DNA of 64,000 nucleotides from contig CAVQBE010000021.1 of NCBI GenBank assembly GCA_963710675.1, positions 124,001-188,000 of the forward strand, in the 5' to 3' direction. The notes under the pieces were generated by a model. It saw nothing but the letters and a program-made list of their open reading frames with translations. It was not told the DNA's origin and did no database searches. Position numbers and translations under genes: made by a program. This stretch comes from JACCZX01 sp963710675 (GTDB taxonomy: Bacteria > Pseudomonadota > Gammaproteobacteria > Burkholderiales > Burkholderiaceae_F). Position 1 is the stretch's first letter. The number at the start of each line of letters is the position of its first letter. Positions 49,239 through 59,288 of this stretch are shown here, one piece after another.

Positions 49239-49258
49239 GTGGACAAATTTGTGGAAAA
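49239..49258 (-). promoter_or_regulatory. Two adjacent DnaA-box-like sites
   Basis: TGTGGACAA (49239-49247) and TGTGGAAAA (49250-49258) are, on the minus strand, TTGTCCACA and TTTTCCACA, each one base from the DnaA consensus TTATCCACA. They sit two bases apart in direct orientation. Confidence 0.4.
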
Positions 49259-49426
49259 CCTTCGGTAGCGCACGGCGGACCTGGCCACTGACTCTGTAGT
49301 GCACAGCGCGTCGTCACCCAGCTGTAGTGAATGTTCGCTTAAAAATCAAATAGTTACTTACGCTATATCAGCGTTTCCACGCTAAACCACTTGGACAGCC
49401 GCGCCAATTCTCATAGGTCAGCGTTT

Positions 49427-49435
49427 TGTGCATAA
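49427..49435 (-). promoter_or_regulatory. DnaA-box-like site
   Basis: TGTGCATAA, or TTATGCACA on the minus strand, exactly fits the relaxed DnaA consensus TTATNCACA. It lies 258 bases upstream of the priA start. Confidence 0.4.
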
Positions 49436-49492
49436 GTCAAGCGTTGGCTGCATTTCTGGATAGTGGCGACCACAGTCTAGTGGAGTGAACGC

Positions 49493-50584
49493 TTACCTTC
49501 GCATTATTCGGCTATTGGCGCGGACGAAGTTTACCAAAATCTCGACGTTTTCCGGCAGGCGTGTATTGAGAGATGCCGTGACCCAAGTTGAACACGTGCC
49601 CGTGCCACGTGCCGTCCGCGCCCTTGTGGGGCGCCGAATGAATTCAGCACGGCAGCGGCGGCGGCTTCAATTTCCTTCGGACCTGCAAACAGCGCCATCG
49701 GGATCGAGGTTGCCCTGCAAGCGCGCAGCGATCGCCGATCCGCTTGCGCGCTTCGCCAAGATTGACCGTCCAATCAAGCCCGACTGCGTCGCATCCACAG
49801 TCGGCGATTTCTTCAAGCCACAGCCCGCCACCCTTGGTGAACACGATCGAGGGAATGCGCTCGCCGTCATGGTCGCGCTTGAGCTTGCCGACGACGCGGC
49901 GCATATAGGCAAGCGAAAAAGTTTGATACGCACCATCCGCCAGCACGCCGCCCCAAGTGTCAAAGATCATCACGGCTTGTGCGCCCGCTTCGATCTGCGC
50001 GTTCAGATAGGCAGCGACCGCGAGTGCGTTGACTTCAAGCAGACGATGCAGCAAGGTCCGGCCGCGAATACAGCATCGTCTTGATCAAGACGGAAATCGT
50101 CCGAGCCTCCGCCTTCGATCATGTAACACGCCAACGTGAACGGACTGCCTGAAAATCCGATCAGTGGGATGCGATTGCCGAGCGCTCGACGTACCTCGCG
50201 CACGGTGTCGGTCACGTAACGCAGCTCGATGTTCGGGATCCGGGCACGCCAGTCGAGTTCACGTCGGCTTCGGTGCGGATCGGCCGCTCGAACTTCGGGC
50301 CTTCGCCCTCGACGAAATAGAGTCCGAGCCCCATCGCGTCCGGCACGGTCAGAATGTCTGAAAACAAAATCGCAGCATCGAGTGCAAACCGATCGACTGG
50401 CTGCAGCGTTACCTCGGTCGCATACGCGGGAGACTTGGCCAGTCCGAGAAAGCTGCCGGCGCGCTTGCGCGTGGCGTTGTATTCGGCCATGTACCGGCCT
50501 GCCTGGCGCATCAACCAGATCGGCGTGTATTCGGTCGGCTCGCGTCAGCAGCGCGCGCAGCAACGTATCGTTTTGTGGTCTCAC
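49493..50584 (-). CDS. hemE: Uroporphyrinogen decarboxylase
   Basis: Converts uroporphyrinogen III to coproporphyrinogen III in heme synthesis. From a GTG start at 50584 the N-terminus reads RPQNDTLLRALL, then in another frame WLMRQAGRYMAEYNATRKRA, the hallmark HemE motif with its substrate-binding Arg. Further pieces are ALDAAILFSDILTVPDAMGL, LIGFSGSPFTLACYMIEGGG, AQAVMIFDTWGGVLADGAY and FNLGHGISQYTP. A surplus base at 49556 separates the last two; correction gives PPENVEILVNFVRANSRIMR and the stop used here. At least three other breaks lie near 50540, 50230 and 50060. About 360 residues. Confidence 0.9.
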
Positions 50585-50615
50585 AAGTTATTGGAACACA
50601 AGAAGACGCAAAAAA

Positions 50616-50639
50616 AAGAGCAGGCCAATGCCTGCTCTT
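50616..50639 (-). terminator. Rho-independent terminator upstream of hemE
   Basis: A perfect ten-base stem (AAGAGCAGGC / GCCTGCTCTT) with a CAAT loop. On the minus strand it is followed by seven T residues, so it ends the transcript of the small exported protein gene just before hemE. Confidence 0.88.
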
Positions 50640-50661
50640 GTGTACAGCTTGCAGAATCGCG

Positions 50662-50983
50662 TTACGGCTTTCGTGCTGTGTCTTGTTGATTTTCCTGTGT
50701 CCTTGTCGGCAGCGCGCTTTCTTTTTGCGGCCTTCGCGTCCTTCGCGGCTTTCTTTTCTTCCGCCGTCATTTCCTTCGTGCTCTTCGTGGTCTTGGCGGC
50801 CGGTGCGGCGCTGGTGGCTGCTGTCGGCGCTGCATCTTTTTTCGCAGGCGCCGCATCTTTCGCTGGCGCAGCAGCTGGCGGGGTCGGGCTGTAAGGCTTG
50901 GTATCTGCGGCTTTTGGCTTGTCTTGCGCGAACGCGACTGTCGCGAACGCCGAAGCGATCAATGCAGCAACTAGTTTTTTCAT
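50662..50983 (-). CDS. Small exported Ala/Lys-rich protein
   Basis: The start at 50983 gives a signal peptide, MKKLVAALIASAFATVAFAQ, with cleavage after AFA. The mature part is Ala/Pro/Lys rich and probably disordered (DKPKAADTKPYSPTPPAAAP, KKDAAPTAATSAAPAAKTTK, EMTAEEKKAAKDAKAAK). The frame as read continues to 50588, through the strong terminator at 50616-50639. A shift after about GKST would instead stop at 50662, 23 bases before that hairpin, and this end is preferred. It resembles periplasmic Ala/Lys-rich proteins common beside betaproteobacterial genes, of unknown function. Confidence 0.65.
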
Positions 50984-51195
50984 GTTGTGTCCCCGAAACG
51001 GTGGGTTAATGGAATTGACTCGATTGAGACAACGCCGTGAGTCGTTAGCCGAACCGAGAAGGGCCGATCCAATGACTCTGGACTGCCAACGCGCAGCCGG
51101 GGCGCAGGTTGACACATTCGAGCCGGCAGTGGCTGTTCCAGGCGGTAAAACAGCCCGATTTGGGCCCGTTCAAGGCGCCCGATGATGCTTTTTCG

Positions 51196-51739
51196 CTACT
51201 CCTGCGGAAGCGCAAGAGTCCGTAATTGAAATCTGCCGTCCTTTCGGAACAACCAGGTTTCCGAAAAGACTAGGGGTCCCCGAGCGACAAGTTTCGCCGG
51301 CGGCGCCGGTAGCGGCGAGGCTGCCTTGAGCGAGGTTAGCGCGACGTCATCGAGCGATGCGATGCCCGGGGAGCGCAGAATCTTGGAGCGCGTCACCTTG
51401 CCTTCGCGGTCGACGGTAGCTTCAACCACGATCACCGCCCGCAGTAGATGCTCGGGCCGGCCGTCGAACAGATGAGCGCGATTAGCCGCATACACCTTTT
51501 CGGCCGCTACGCGTTTCCAGTCATCGAGCGCGGGATCGCGTGCTGCGAGTCGCAATGGCGATGGCGAGGGAGCGTGCAGGAGGTGCAGCTTCAAAAGGTT
51601 GGACCGAAGGCGTGACGATCGGTGCCGGCGGCGGGCCGCTTACCTTAGGAGGAGTGGGTGCCGGTGAGCTGCACGCAGCGAGGGCCAGCGTCGCCATCAG
51701 CACGCAACGCGATAGGCAGGATTCAAACGCTCGTGTCAT
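51196..51739 (-). CDS. Lipoprotein with a TonB C-terminal domain
   Basis: The start ATG at 51739 overlaps the TonB-dependent receptor stop (ATGA). The lipoprotein signal ends LMATLALAACSSPAPTPP, followed by a Pro-rich spacer and then, after a frame break near 51570, DWKRVAAEKVYAANRAHLFD and the TonB_C-like fold: AVIVVEATVDREGKVTRSKI, SPGIASLDDVALTSLKAASP and GPLVFSETWLFRKDGRFQLR. About 180 residues. Classical TonB is held by a transmembrane helix; here a lipid anchor replaces it. It probably contacts the neighbouring receptor, which is inference. Confidence 0.75.
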
Positions 51740-53828
51740 GGAACCCTCGCATCAAGTCCAAGCAACCATGTGCGGCCGGGAGCTGACTCGAAATAGCGCC
51801 CGTTCGCTTCATTGACGATCACTGACCCGATGTATCGCGCATTCAGAACGTTGTCGATCCTTAGAAAAGCGCGCAATTTCGCCGGCCCAGCCACGAACGT
51901 GCGGGCTAAAGCCAGGTTGACGGTTCCATAGCCGGACGCATGGTCGGTATTGCGGTCATCCACACTGATCTTCGACTGTGCGCGCCAATCAAGCGTGATA
52001 TCGGTCTCGCGAACACGGTAGACCGCCTCGATGAACGAGGTGTAGGCAGGAATGCCGGGAAGCCGATTACCGGCAGGTACCAAGACTGTCGGCTGGGTGC
52101 ATGGGGCCGCTGTACAGGTGAAAAATGGTTCTGCAAATTCGGCGCGTATCGCGGCCACCGATGCATAGAGTGACAACGCGCTGTGCGGCTCCCATCCGAC
52201 GCTCGCCTCGACGCCGCGCCGGCGCGTGGCTGCCGCATTGGCAAAGGTGGAGCGCCCTCCTGCGTTCGTACGAACGACGATATCGTTTTCAGTGTCGACG
52301 AAAAAGGCGGCGATCGTTCCGCGGAGCGTCTTCGATGCCGCGAGCCTTGGCGCCGATTTCGTAGTTGTTGCTGCGCGCCGGTTCGAGTGCGGTGTTAAAC
52401 CCCGCGCTACCGTCGGGTCGGTACGCGAGCTCGTTCAACGTCGGCGTCTCGAATCCGCGGCCGTACGACGCGTATACGCTGCTCGACTGCGAAGGGCGAT
52501 ACACAATGCCCACGGTAGGATTGATCGAGTCGTAGCGCGCGCTTCCCGAGTCATCGCCGTTGGCCAGGAATCGATCGTCGCCGCGAAATTCCACCTGAGA
52601 TGCACGCACGCCCGCGTGCAGCTTCCATCCTGGCCCGATACCGGACTCGACCTGCGCATAGATATCGCGCGATTCGACGATATTGCTTTCGTCGCGTCGC
52701 AGCCTGCCCAAAGTTCCGAGCGTTAACGCAGGTTGCAACGTGAAGTTTTCATAGCCACGGCGATCTTCGTCTAGCCGTTCGACGTTTGCGCCGAGCGTCA
52801 GCGTCAGTGCGTCAAGCGCGAGTTGCACCCGTGCATCGACACCTCCGTAGGTTCGATCGAAATCGATGACACCACCCGGATGGTTGGGGGGCGCTTGCAC
52901 AGCGACGGGAATCGCCTGAAATTGAGTGACGCTGCGGCGGCCTCCCCATGCGGCCGCTTGATAACTCCAGTTCGTGAGCAATGTCCCCTGCGAGCTGCGC
53001 GCCGAGCTGTTGTTGCTCGGTCGATTTGCGCGTTCTGAATTGCAGCGCTTGCGGAGACGCCTGGCGAGGATCCTCTTGCCATTGCGCGCGCGTAAGCCCG
53101 AGCGGATCTTCGGCCTCAGGAATATCGAGCGCGTTCAGTGTTATCCGCAGGCGCCCGAGCGGAGTATCAAGCGCGGCCGCGCGCAGGTTGACGACGTCGC
53201 GCGTCGCGCTGCTGTAGTCGCGATAGCCATCGGTCGAAAAACGGCTGGCGTCAAGCGCATACGCGTACGGTGCGTGCCGCCGCTGATATTGATGCCGCCG
53301 CGCCACGTGTCGTACGAACCTGCCGCGCCGGAAACTTCAAACTCAGTTGGGCCTGGCTCGAGGCGAGTCGTCATCGCTATCACGCCGCCCGACGAGTTGC
53401 CGTACAACGCAGAAAACGGACCTCGAAGCACCTCGATTCGATCGACAGCATTCAATGCGAAGTGCGACACCTGTCCTTGCCCGTCGGGCATCGTTGCGGG
53501 TATGCCGTCGGCGTAAAGGCGAACACCGCGCACGCCGAACGTCGAGCGCGCACCGAAGCCGCGCACCGAGATCTGCAGAGTCCTGCGCGTAATTCTGCCG
53601 GTTAAGAACGACCAGTCCTGGCACCCGCACCAGCGATTCGGACAGATTCACCCTGAGGTTGGTATCGCGTACTTCGTCGCGATCGACGACGTCGGTGGAC
53701 GCTGGCACATCGAGCTGCGAACGCTCGGTGCGCGTGGCCGTTACGACAACGCGTTCCAGCGTTTGAGCGCTTTCCTGCGCATAGGAGGACGCAATGGGCA
53801 GCAGCAGGATTAGCGACAGGCAGCGCAT
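51736..53828 (-). CDS. TonB-dependent outer-membrane receptor
   Basis: The start at 53828 gives the signal peptide MRCLSLILLLPIASSYAQES. The plug domain has LERVVVTATRTERSQLDVPA (TonB box region), SVRGFGARSTFGVRGVRLYA, GIPATMPDGQGQVSHFAL and IEVLRGPFSALYGNSSGGVI. The barrel includes VYASYGRGFETPTLNELAYR and ends VIVNEANGRYFESAPGRTWL. Breaks near 53570, 53250, 52990, 52330 and 52200 are needed. About 695 residues. The plug resembles receptors for siderophores or other small ligands; the ligand is unknown. It lies between the atp operon and hemE, with the TonB-domain lipoprotein downstream. Confidence 0.87.
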
Positions 53829-53871
53829 GACGACGTGGCTTCGCTCCATGGTAGTGGAAGCCATCAAAGCA

Positions 53872-53898
53872 AAAAGGGCAGCCGACGGCCGCCCTTTT
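53872..53898 (-). terminator. Rho-independent terminator of the atp operon
   Basis: An inverted repeat AAAAGGGC / GCCCTTTT extended by GCC/GGC across one mismatch, with a GAC loop. It lies 24 bases past the atpC stop and is followed on the minus strand by T residues. Confidence 0.82.
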
Positions 53899-53921
53899 AC
53901 GCGACGATTACCGCGTCTCAG

Positions 53922-54341
53922 CTATTTGCCGCGCAGCTTGCGTATCGCCGCCAACTGCGCCGCAAGTGCAGACATTTCTGCTTCGACCTTCGCGATTTCG
54001 AGCTCGCTGCCGGCGCTCTTGCGTGCTTCCTCTGCCTTGGCGAGAGCGTCGCGCGCTTTGGCTTCGTCGAGGTCATGGCCGCGAATCGCCGTGTCGGCGA
54101 GGACGGTGACAACGTTCGGCTGTACCTCGAGAATGCCGCCAGCGACAAACACCTGCTCTTCTTCCGCTTTCCCCGGCATTTTGATGCGAACGACGCCGGG
54201 GCGGATGCGAGTGATCAGCGGCGTGTGGCGCGGATAGATGCCGAGCTCGCCGGCTTCGCCGGGCAGAGCAACGAACTCGGCCTCGCCCGCGAAGATACTT
54301 TCCTCAGCGCTGACCACATCGACGTGAATCGTCGTTGCCAT
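53922..54341 (-). CDS. atpC: ATP synthase epsilon subunit
   Basis: The chosen start at 54341 overlaps the atpD stop (TAATG). The 139-residue protein has the N-terminal beta sandwich (TIHVDVVSAEESIFAGEAEF, GELGIYPRHTPLITRIRPG, ILEVQPNVVTVLADTAIRG) and the two-helix C-terminal hairpin. It is part of the F1 central stalk and regulates rotation. It is the last gene of the operon, followed by a terminator. Confidence 0.96.
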   Translation of the reverse strand: MATTIHVDVVSAEESIFAGEAEFVALPGEAGELGIYPRHTPLITRIRPGVVRIKMPGKAEEEQVFVAGGILEVQPNVVTVLADTAIRGHDLDEAKARDALAKAEEARKSAGSELEIAKVEAEMSALAAQLAAIRKLRGK

Positions 54342-55759
54342 TACTGCACTTTCTTCTCGAACGCTTCGTCGATCGTGCCGACCATGTAGAACGCCTGCTC
54401 GGGCAGCGCATCGCATTCGCCGTCTACGATCATCTTGAAGCCGCGAATCGTTTCTTTCAGCGTGACGTACTTGCCCGGCGAACCGGTGAACACCTCGGCC
54501 ACCTTGAACGGCTGCGACAGAAAGCGCTGGATCTTGCGCGCGCGCGAAACCGCGAGCTTGTCTTCAGGTGACAACTCGTCCATGCCAAGGATCGCGATGA
54601 TGTCGCGCAACTCGCGATAGCGCTGCAGCGTGGATTGCACGCGGCGTGTGGTGTCATAGTGTTCCTCACCCACCACATTGGGATCGATCTGGCGCGAAGT
54701 CGAATCGAGCGGATCGACCGCAGGATAGATGCCGAGCGAGGCGATATCGCGCGATAAAACGACGGTGGCGTCCAAATGGCCGAACGTCGTTGCCGGCGAC
54801 GGATCGGTCAGGTCATCGGCCGGCACATAGACGGCCTGAATCGAAGTGATCGATCCAACCTTGGTCGACGTAATGCGCTCCTGCAGCTTGCCCATCTCTT
54901 CGGCCAGCGTCGGCTGATAGCCGACCGCCGACGGCATGCGGCCGAGCAACGCCGACACTTCGGTGCCCGCTAGCGTGTAACGGTAGATGTTGTCGACGAA
55001 GAACAGGATGTCTCGGCCTTCATCACGAAAGCGCTCGGCCATCGTCAGCCCGGTCAAGCCGACTCGCAAACGATTACCCGGCGGCTCGTTCATCTGCCCG
55101 AACACCATCGCGACTTTCGATTTGCCCAGGTCTTCCTGCACGATGACTTTCGCGTCCGACATCTCGTGATAGAAGTCATTGCCTTCGCGCGTGCGCTCGC
55201 CGACGCCAGCGAATACAGACAGCCCCGAGTGTTCAGTCGCGATGTTGTTGATCAGCTCCAGCATCGTGACGGTCTTGCCGACACCGGCGCCGCCAAACAA
55301 ACCGATCTTGCCGCCCTTGGCGAACGGGCACATCAAATCGATCACCTTGATGCCGGTTTCGAGCAGTTCGACCGACGGCGACAGCTCGTCGAACTTCGGT
55401 GCCTGTTGATGAATTCCGCGCCGCTCATCCGACTGAATCGGGCCGCGCTCGTCGATCGGGCGACCGAGCACATCCATCACGCGCCCGAGTACGCCGGGGC
55501 CGACCGGCACCATGATGTTGTTGCCGGTGTCGGTGACCGACATGCCGCGCCGCAGCCCGTCCGACGAGCCCATCGCAATCGTGCGCACGACGCCGTCACC
55601 CAACTGCTGTTGGACCTCGAACGTCAGACCCTGCTCGACAAGCTTGTTGGTCTTGTCTTCATCGAGCGTCAGCGCGTTGTAGACATTCGGCATCTGATCG
55701 CGCGGGAATTCGATATCCACGACAGCGCCGATGCATTGAACGATGGTTCCTTTGCTCAT
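54341..55759 (-). CDS. atpD: ATP synthase beta subunit
   Basis: The catalytic F1 subunit, 472 residues, intact. Walker A is KIGLFGGAGVGKTVTMLELI near residue 150 and Walker B lies in DILFFVDNIYRYT; note Tyr-Arg-Tyr where many homologs have NIFRFT. The signature PAVDPLDSTSR and GMDELSPEDKLAVSRARKI are present. It overlaps atpC and follows atpG with a 45-base gap. Confidence 0.97.
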   Translation of the reverse strand: MSKGTIVQCIGAVVDIEFPRDQMPNVYNALTLDEDKTNKLVEQGLTFEVQQQLGDGVVRTIAMGSSDGLRRGMSVTDTGNNIMVPVGPGVLGRVMDVLGRPIDERGPIQSDERRGIHQQAPKFDELSPSVELLETGIKVIDLMCPFAKGGKIGLFGGAGVGKTVTMLELINNIATEHSGLSVFAGVGERTREGNDFYHEMSDAKVIVQEDLGKSKVAMVFGQMNEPPGNRLRVGLTGLTMAERFRDEGRDILFFVDNIYRYTLAGTEVSALLGRMPSAVGYQPTLAEEMGKLQERITSTKVGSITSIQAVYVPADDLTDPSPATTFGHLDATVVLSRDIASLGIYPAVDPLDSTSRQIDPNVVGEEHYDTTRRVQSTLQRYRELRDIIAILGMDELSPEDKLAVSRARKIQRFLSQPFKVAEVFTGSPGKYVTLKETIRGFKMIVDGECDALPEQAFYMVGTIDEAFEKKVQ

Positions 55760-55804
55760 AAAATTCCTGTCGCCGGTCGCGAAGCGATCCGGCTTCCCTA
55801 GTAG

Positions 55805-56686
55805 TTAACTAACGGCGGCTGCGCCGCCTACGATTTCCGAAATTTCTTTCGTAATACCTGCCTGCCGCGTCTTGTTGTAGACGAGCTGCAACTCTTCGAT
55901 CAACTTCTTCGCGTTATCCGACGCCGCCTTCATCGCGACCATGCGCGCGCTTTGCTCGGACGCCATGTTTTCAGCGACCGACTGGTAGACCAGCGCCTCG
56001 AGATAGCGCACCATCAGCGTATCGATCACCGCGCGTGGGTCGGGCTCGTAGATGTAGTCCCACGAGTACGCGCGCTTTTCTTCTTCGGTCTGCGCCAGAC
56101 GATCAGCCGTCAGCGGCAGCAACTGTTCGATCACAGGCTCCTGCTTCATCGTGTTGACGAAGCGCGTGTACGCCAGATACACCGCGTCGAGCTTGCCTTC
56201 GGCGTACTGATCGAGCAGCACCTTGACCGGGCCGATCAGATTTTCGATATGCGGCCGGTCTCCCATCTGAACGTAGTGAGAAACAATGTTCGCATTGAGC
56301 CGCTGCAGAAAACCGAAACCCTTGTTGCCGATCGCCGTAGCGAGTACCTTCACGTCCTGGCCGGAAAGTTCTTTGACCTTCGCCAGCAGCGCACGTTGAA
56401 TGTTCGTATTCAAGCCGCCGCACAGACCCTTGTCGGTCGTGATCAGGATCACGCCTGCAGACTTCTTGCCCTCGCGCTTCAGAACAAATGGATGCTTATA
56501 CTCCGGATTTGCCAGCGACAGATGCGCGACGATGTTGCGAATCTTGTCGCCGTACGGACGGATCTGGCGCATGCGCTCCTGCGCCTTGCGCATCTTTGAC
56601 GCGGCGACCATTTCCATCGCCTTGGTGATCTTGCGCGTGTTTTGCACGCTCTTGATCTTGCCGCGGATTTCTTTGGTACTCGGCAT
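55805..56686 (-). CDS. atpG: ATP synthase gamma subunit
   Basis: The start at 56686 (MPSTKEIRGKIKSVQNTRKI) was chosen because upstream reading belongs to the end of atpA. 293 residues, intact. The N-terminal helix contains ITKAMEMVAASKMRKAQERM and the C-terminal helix MAMKAASDNAKKLIEELQLV-type sequence ends at ITKEISEIVGGAAAV. It forms the rotating shaft of F1. It is four bases downstream of atpA. Confidence 0.96.
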   Translation of the reverse strand: MPSTKEIRGKIKSVQNTRKITKAMEMVAASKMRKAQERMRQIRPYGDKIRNIVAHLSLANPEYKHPFVLKREGKKSAGVILITTDKGLCGGLNTNIQRALLAKVKELSGQDVKVLATAIGNKGFGFLQRLNANIVSHYVQMGDRPHIENLIGPVKVLLDQYAEGKLDAVYLAYTRFVNTMKQEPVIEQLLPLTADRLAQTEEEKRAYSWDYIYEPDPRAVIDTLMVRYLEALVYQSVAENMASEQSARMVAMKAASDNAKKLIEELQLVYNKTRQAGITKEISEIVGGAAAVS

Positions 56687-56690
56687 AGAA

Positions 56691-58230
56691 CTAGGTCGAC
56701 TTTTTGAACTCGGCGATCGCCTTCGTGAGCTCGGCTTCGTCGTCCTTCGACAAATCCTTGGTCGACTCGATGCGATCGACCAGCGCAGCATGTTTGGTCT
56801 TGACGAAATCGCGCAGCGCCTTTTCGGCGGCGAGGCAGTCCTTGACTTCGATGTCGTCGAACGCTCCGTTGTTCACCGCGAACAACGTAATCGCCATTTC
56901 CCACACCTGCAGCGGTTGATACTGCGGCTGCTTCATCAGCTCGGTCACTCTGCGGCCGCGTTCAAGCTGTTTACGGGTCGCGTCGTCAAGGTCGGATGCG
57001 AATTGCGCAAAAGCAGCGAGCTCCCGATACTGCGCCAGCGCCAGGCGAATGCCGCCGCCGAGCTTCTTGATGACCTTGGTCTGTGCGTTGCCACCGACGC
57101 GCGACACCGAAATGCCGGCGTTGATCGCAGGACGAATACCTGCGTTGAACAGATCGGTTTCGAGAAAGATCTGGCCGTCGGTAATCGAGATCACGTTGGT
57201 TGGTACGAACGCAGTGACGTCGCCGGCCTGCGTTTCAATGATCGGTAGCGCAGTCAGCGAGCCGGTCTTGCCTTTGACCTCGCCCTTGGTGAACTTCTCG
57301 ACGTAATCCGCATTCACGCGCGCCGCGCGTTCCAGCAATCGCGAGTGCAGATAGAACACGTCGCCCGGATACGCCTCGCGGCCCGGCGGGCGGCGCAGCA
57401 GCAACGACACCTGCCGATACGCCCACGCCTGCTTGGTCAGATCGTCATAGATGATCAGCGCGTCCTGTCCGCGATCGCGGAAGTACTCGCCCATCGTGCA
57501 ACCCGAGTACGGAGCGATGTATTGCATCGCCGCCGAGTCCGACGCCGACGCCGCGACGATGATCGTGTAGTCCATCGCGCCGTACTGTTCGAGCTTGCGA
57601 ACCACTGTCGCAATCGTCGACGCCTTCTGCCCGATCGCGACGTACACGCAGATCAGGTCCTTGCCCTTCTGATTGATGATGGTGTCGACCGCAACCGCGG
57701 TCTTGCCGGTCTGGCGGTCGCCGATGATCAGTTCGCGCTGGCCGCGGCCAACCGGCACCATCGCATCGATCGCCTTCAATCCGGTCTGCACCGGCTGCGA
57801 TCACCGACTGACGCGCGATCACGCCGGGCGCGACTTTTTCGATGACGTCGGTCATCTTCGCGTTGATCGGGCCCTTGCCGTCGATCGGCAGTCCGAGCGA
57901 GTTGACGACCCGGCCGAGCAATTCGGGACCGACCGGCACTTCGAGAATGCGGCCGGTTGCCTTGACCGGATCGCCTTCGCGAATGTGTTCATAGTTACCC
58001 AACACCACCGCGCCAACCGAATCGCGCTCGAGGTTCAGCGCCAGGCCGAACGTATCGCCGGGAAACTCCAGCATCTCGCCCTGGCTCACGTCGGCCAGGC
58101 CGTGAATGCGGCAGATGCCGTCGGTCACCGTCACGACCGTGCCCTGCGTGCGGAAGTCCGCCGTCAGCGTGAGTTTCTGAATCTGGTTGCGGATCAGCTC
58201 GCTGATCTCGGAGGGTTTTAGCTGTTGCAT
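56691..58230 (-). CDS. atpA: ATP synthase alpha subunit
   Basis: The non-catalytic nucleotide-binding F1 subunit. It starts MQQLKPSEISELIRNQIQKL. Walker A is LIIGDRQTGKTAVAVDTIIN, and SGCTMGEYFRDRGQDALIIY and the signature PAINAGISVSRVGGNAQ follow. One surplus base at 57801 splits the frame; removing it restores RQSVSQPVQTGLKAIDAMVP, as in all homologs. About 513 residues. Since loss would abolish oxidative phosphorylation, sequencing error is the likely cause. Confidence 0.96.
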
Positions 58231-58251
58231 TGAATTTCCTGTGTGTGTGAC

Positions 58252-58792
58252 TTATTCAGTGCGCAATGCCGACGCCATGCTGGCAAGCCGGCCGCGCACC
58301 GTGCCGTCGATCACTTCATCGCCGACGGTGATCAGCGCGCCGCCGATCAGACGCACGATCGACCGTGACCTGCGGGCGCACCTTGCGCTTGAAACGCCGC
58401 TCGAGATCGCCGACCAGTTGCGCCAGCGCTGCGTCGTCAACTGGAAATGCACTTTCGATCTGCGCTTCGATCACGCCTTCGCGCTCGTCTTTGAGCGACT
58501 CGAACAGCGTTGCAATTTCGGGCAGCACCGCCAGTCGATCATTTTCGATCAGCACGCGCACAAAGTTCTGCGCTTCCGCGTTCAATGCATCGCCGGTCCC
58601 CGCTGCGACGAGCCCGTACAGTTCCTTCGGCCCGACCTTCGGATCGCCAATCGCGTTATGCATGTCGGGATCGGAGACAATCATCGCCAGCCGCTGCAGC
58701 GCTTGCGACCACTCCTGCAGCTTGCCGCCGGCGTCAGCCGAAGCAAAAACGGCTTCCGCATAAGGACGCGCGATCGTCAGGTTCTCGGCCAT
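58252..58792 (-). CDS. atpH: ATP synthase delta subunit
   Basis: Connects F1 to the peripheral stalk. The N-terminal helical domain begins MAENLTIARPYAEAVFASAD, and NFVRVLIENDRLAVLPEIAT is the conserved central helix. One surplus base near 58360 separates the C-terminus, which continues VRLIGGALITVGDEVIDGTV and ends LASMASALRTE. About 179 residues. It is 21 bases from atpA and 12 from atpF. Confidence 0.94.
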
Positions 58793-58804
58793 GCGTGCGC
58801 TCGC

Positions 58805-59278
58805 CTAGCGCAACTGCTCGCGCAATTGTTTCAACAACGGCGAGTGCGCCTGCGCGTCGACTTCCTTCTGCAGAATCTTTTCGGCGCCCGCCACTGCCAG
58901 CAGGGCAACCTGTTCGCGCAATTGATCCTTCGCACTCGCCATCTGCTGTTCGATTTCCGCCTGCGCCGCAGCCTTCTCGCGCGCACCTTCTGTGCGAGCC
59001 GCGCTCTTGGCCTCCTCGATCATCTGCGCGGCGCGCTGCTCGGCTTGCAAAATGATCTGCGATGAGCGCTGACGTGCCTCACCTACCGACACATCGGCCT
59101 GCTTCGAAGCGTTCTCGAGCGTGACACGCGCCTGTTCGGCATCGGCAAGGCCGGCGATGATCTTCTTCTGCCGCTCGTCCATCGCGCGCGTGATAAACGG
59201 CCAGATGAACCGATTGCAAAACCAGATAAACAGCGCGAACGTGATCGCTTGCGCGATCAAGGTCAGGTTGAAGTTCAT
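58805..59278 (-). CDS. atpF: ATP synthase b subunit
   Basis: 157 residues, intact. A single N-terminal membrane segment (LTLIAQAITFALFIWFCNRF) with a family-typical NRFIWPFI is followed by a long charged helix that dimerises into the peripheral stalk. The helix has regular heptad spacing (EQRAAQMIEEAKSAARTEGA). It sits ten bases after atpE. Confidence 0.95.
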   Translation of the reverse strand: MNFNLTLIAQAITFALFIWFCNRFIWPFITRAMDERQKKIIAGLADAEQARVTLENASKQADVSVGEARQRSSQIILQAEQRAAQMIEEAKSAARTEGAREKAAAQAEIEQQMASAKDQLREQVALLAVAGAEKILQKEVDAQAHSPLLKQLREQLR

Positions 59279-59288
59279 CGTTCGCGAA

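Larger units (their letters stand above)
49170..49492. other. Intergenic region hemE-priA, AT-richer, with short repeats
   Basis: A 323-base stretch without a supported gene, visibly richer in A/T than the surroundings in its middle. It contains DnaA-box-like 9-mers, two copies of TCAGCGTTT 50 bases apart (49368 and 49418) and two copies of CTGTAGTG 28 bases apart (49294 and 49322). It must hold the priA promoter, but no clear -35/-10 pair was identified. Confidence 0.6.
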
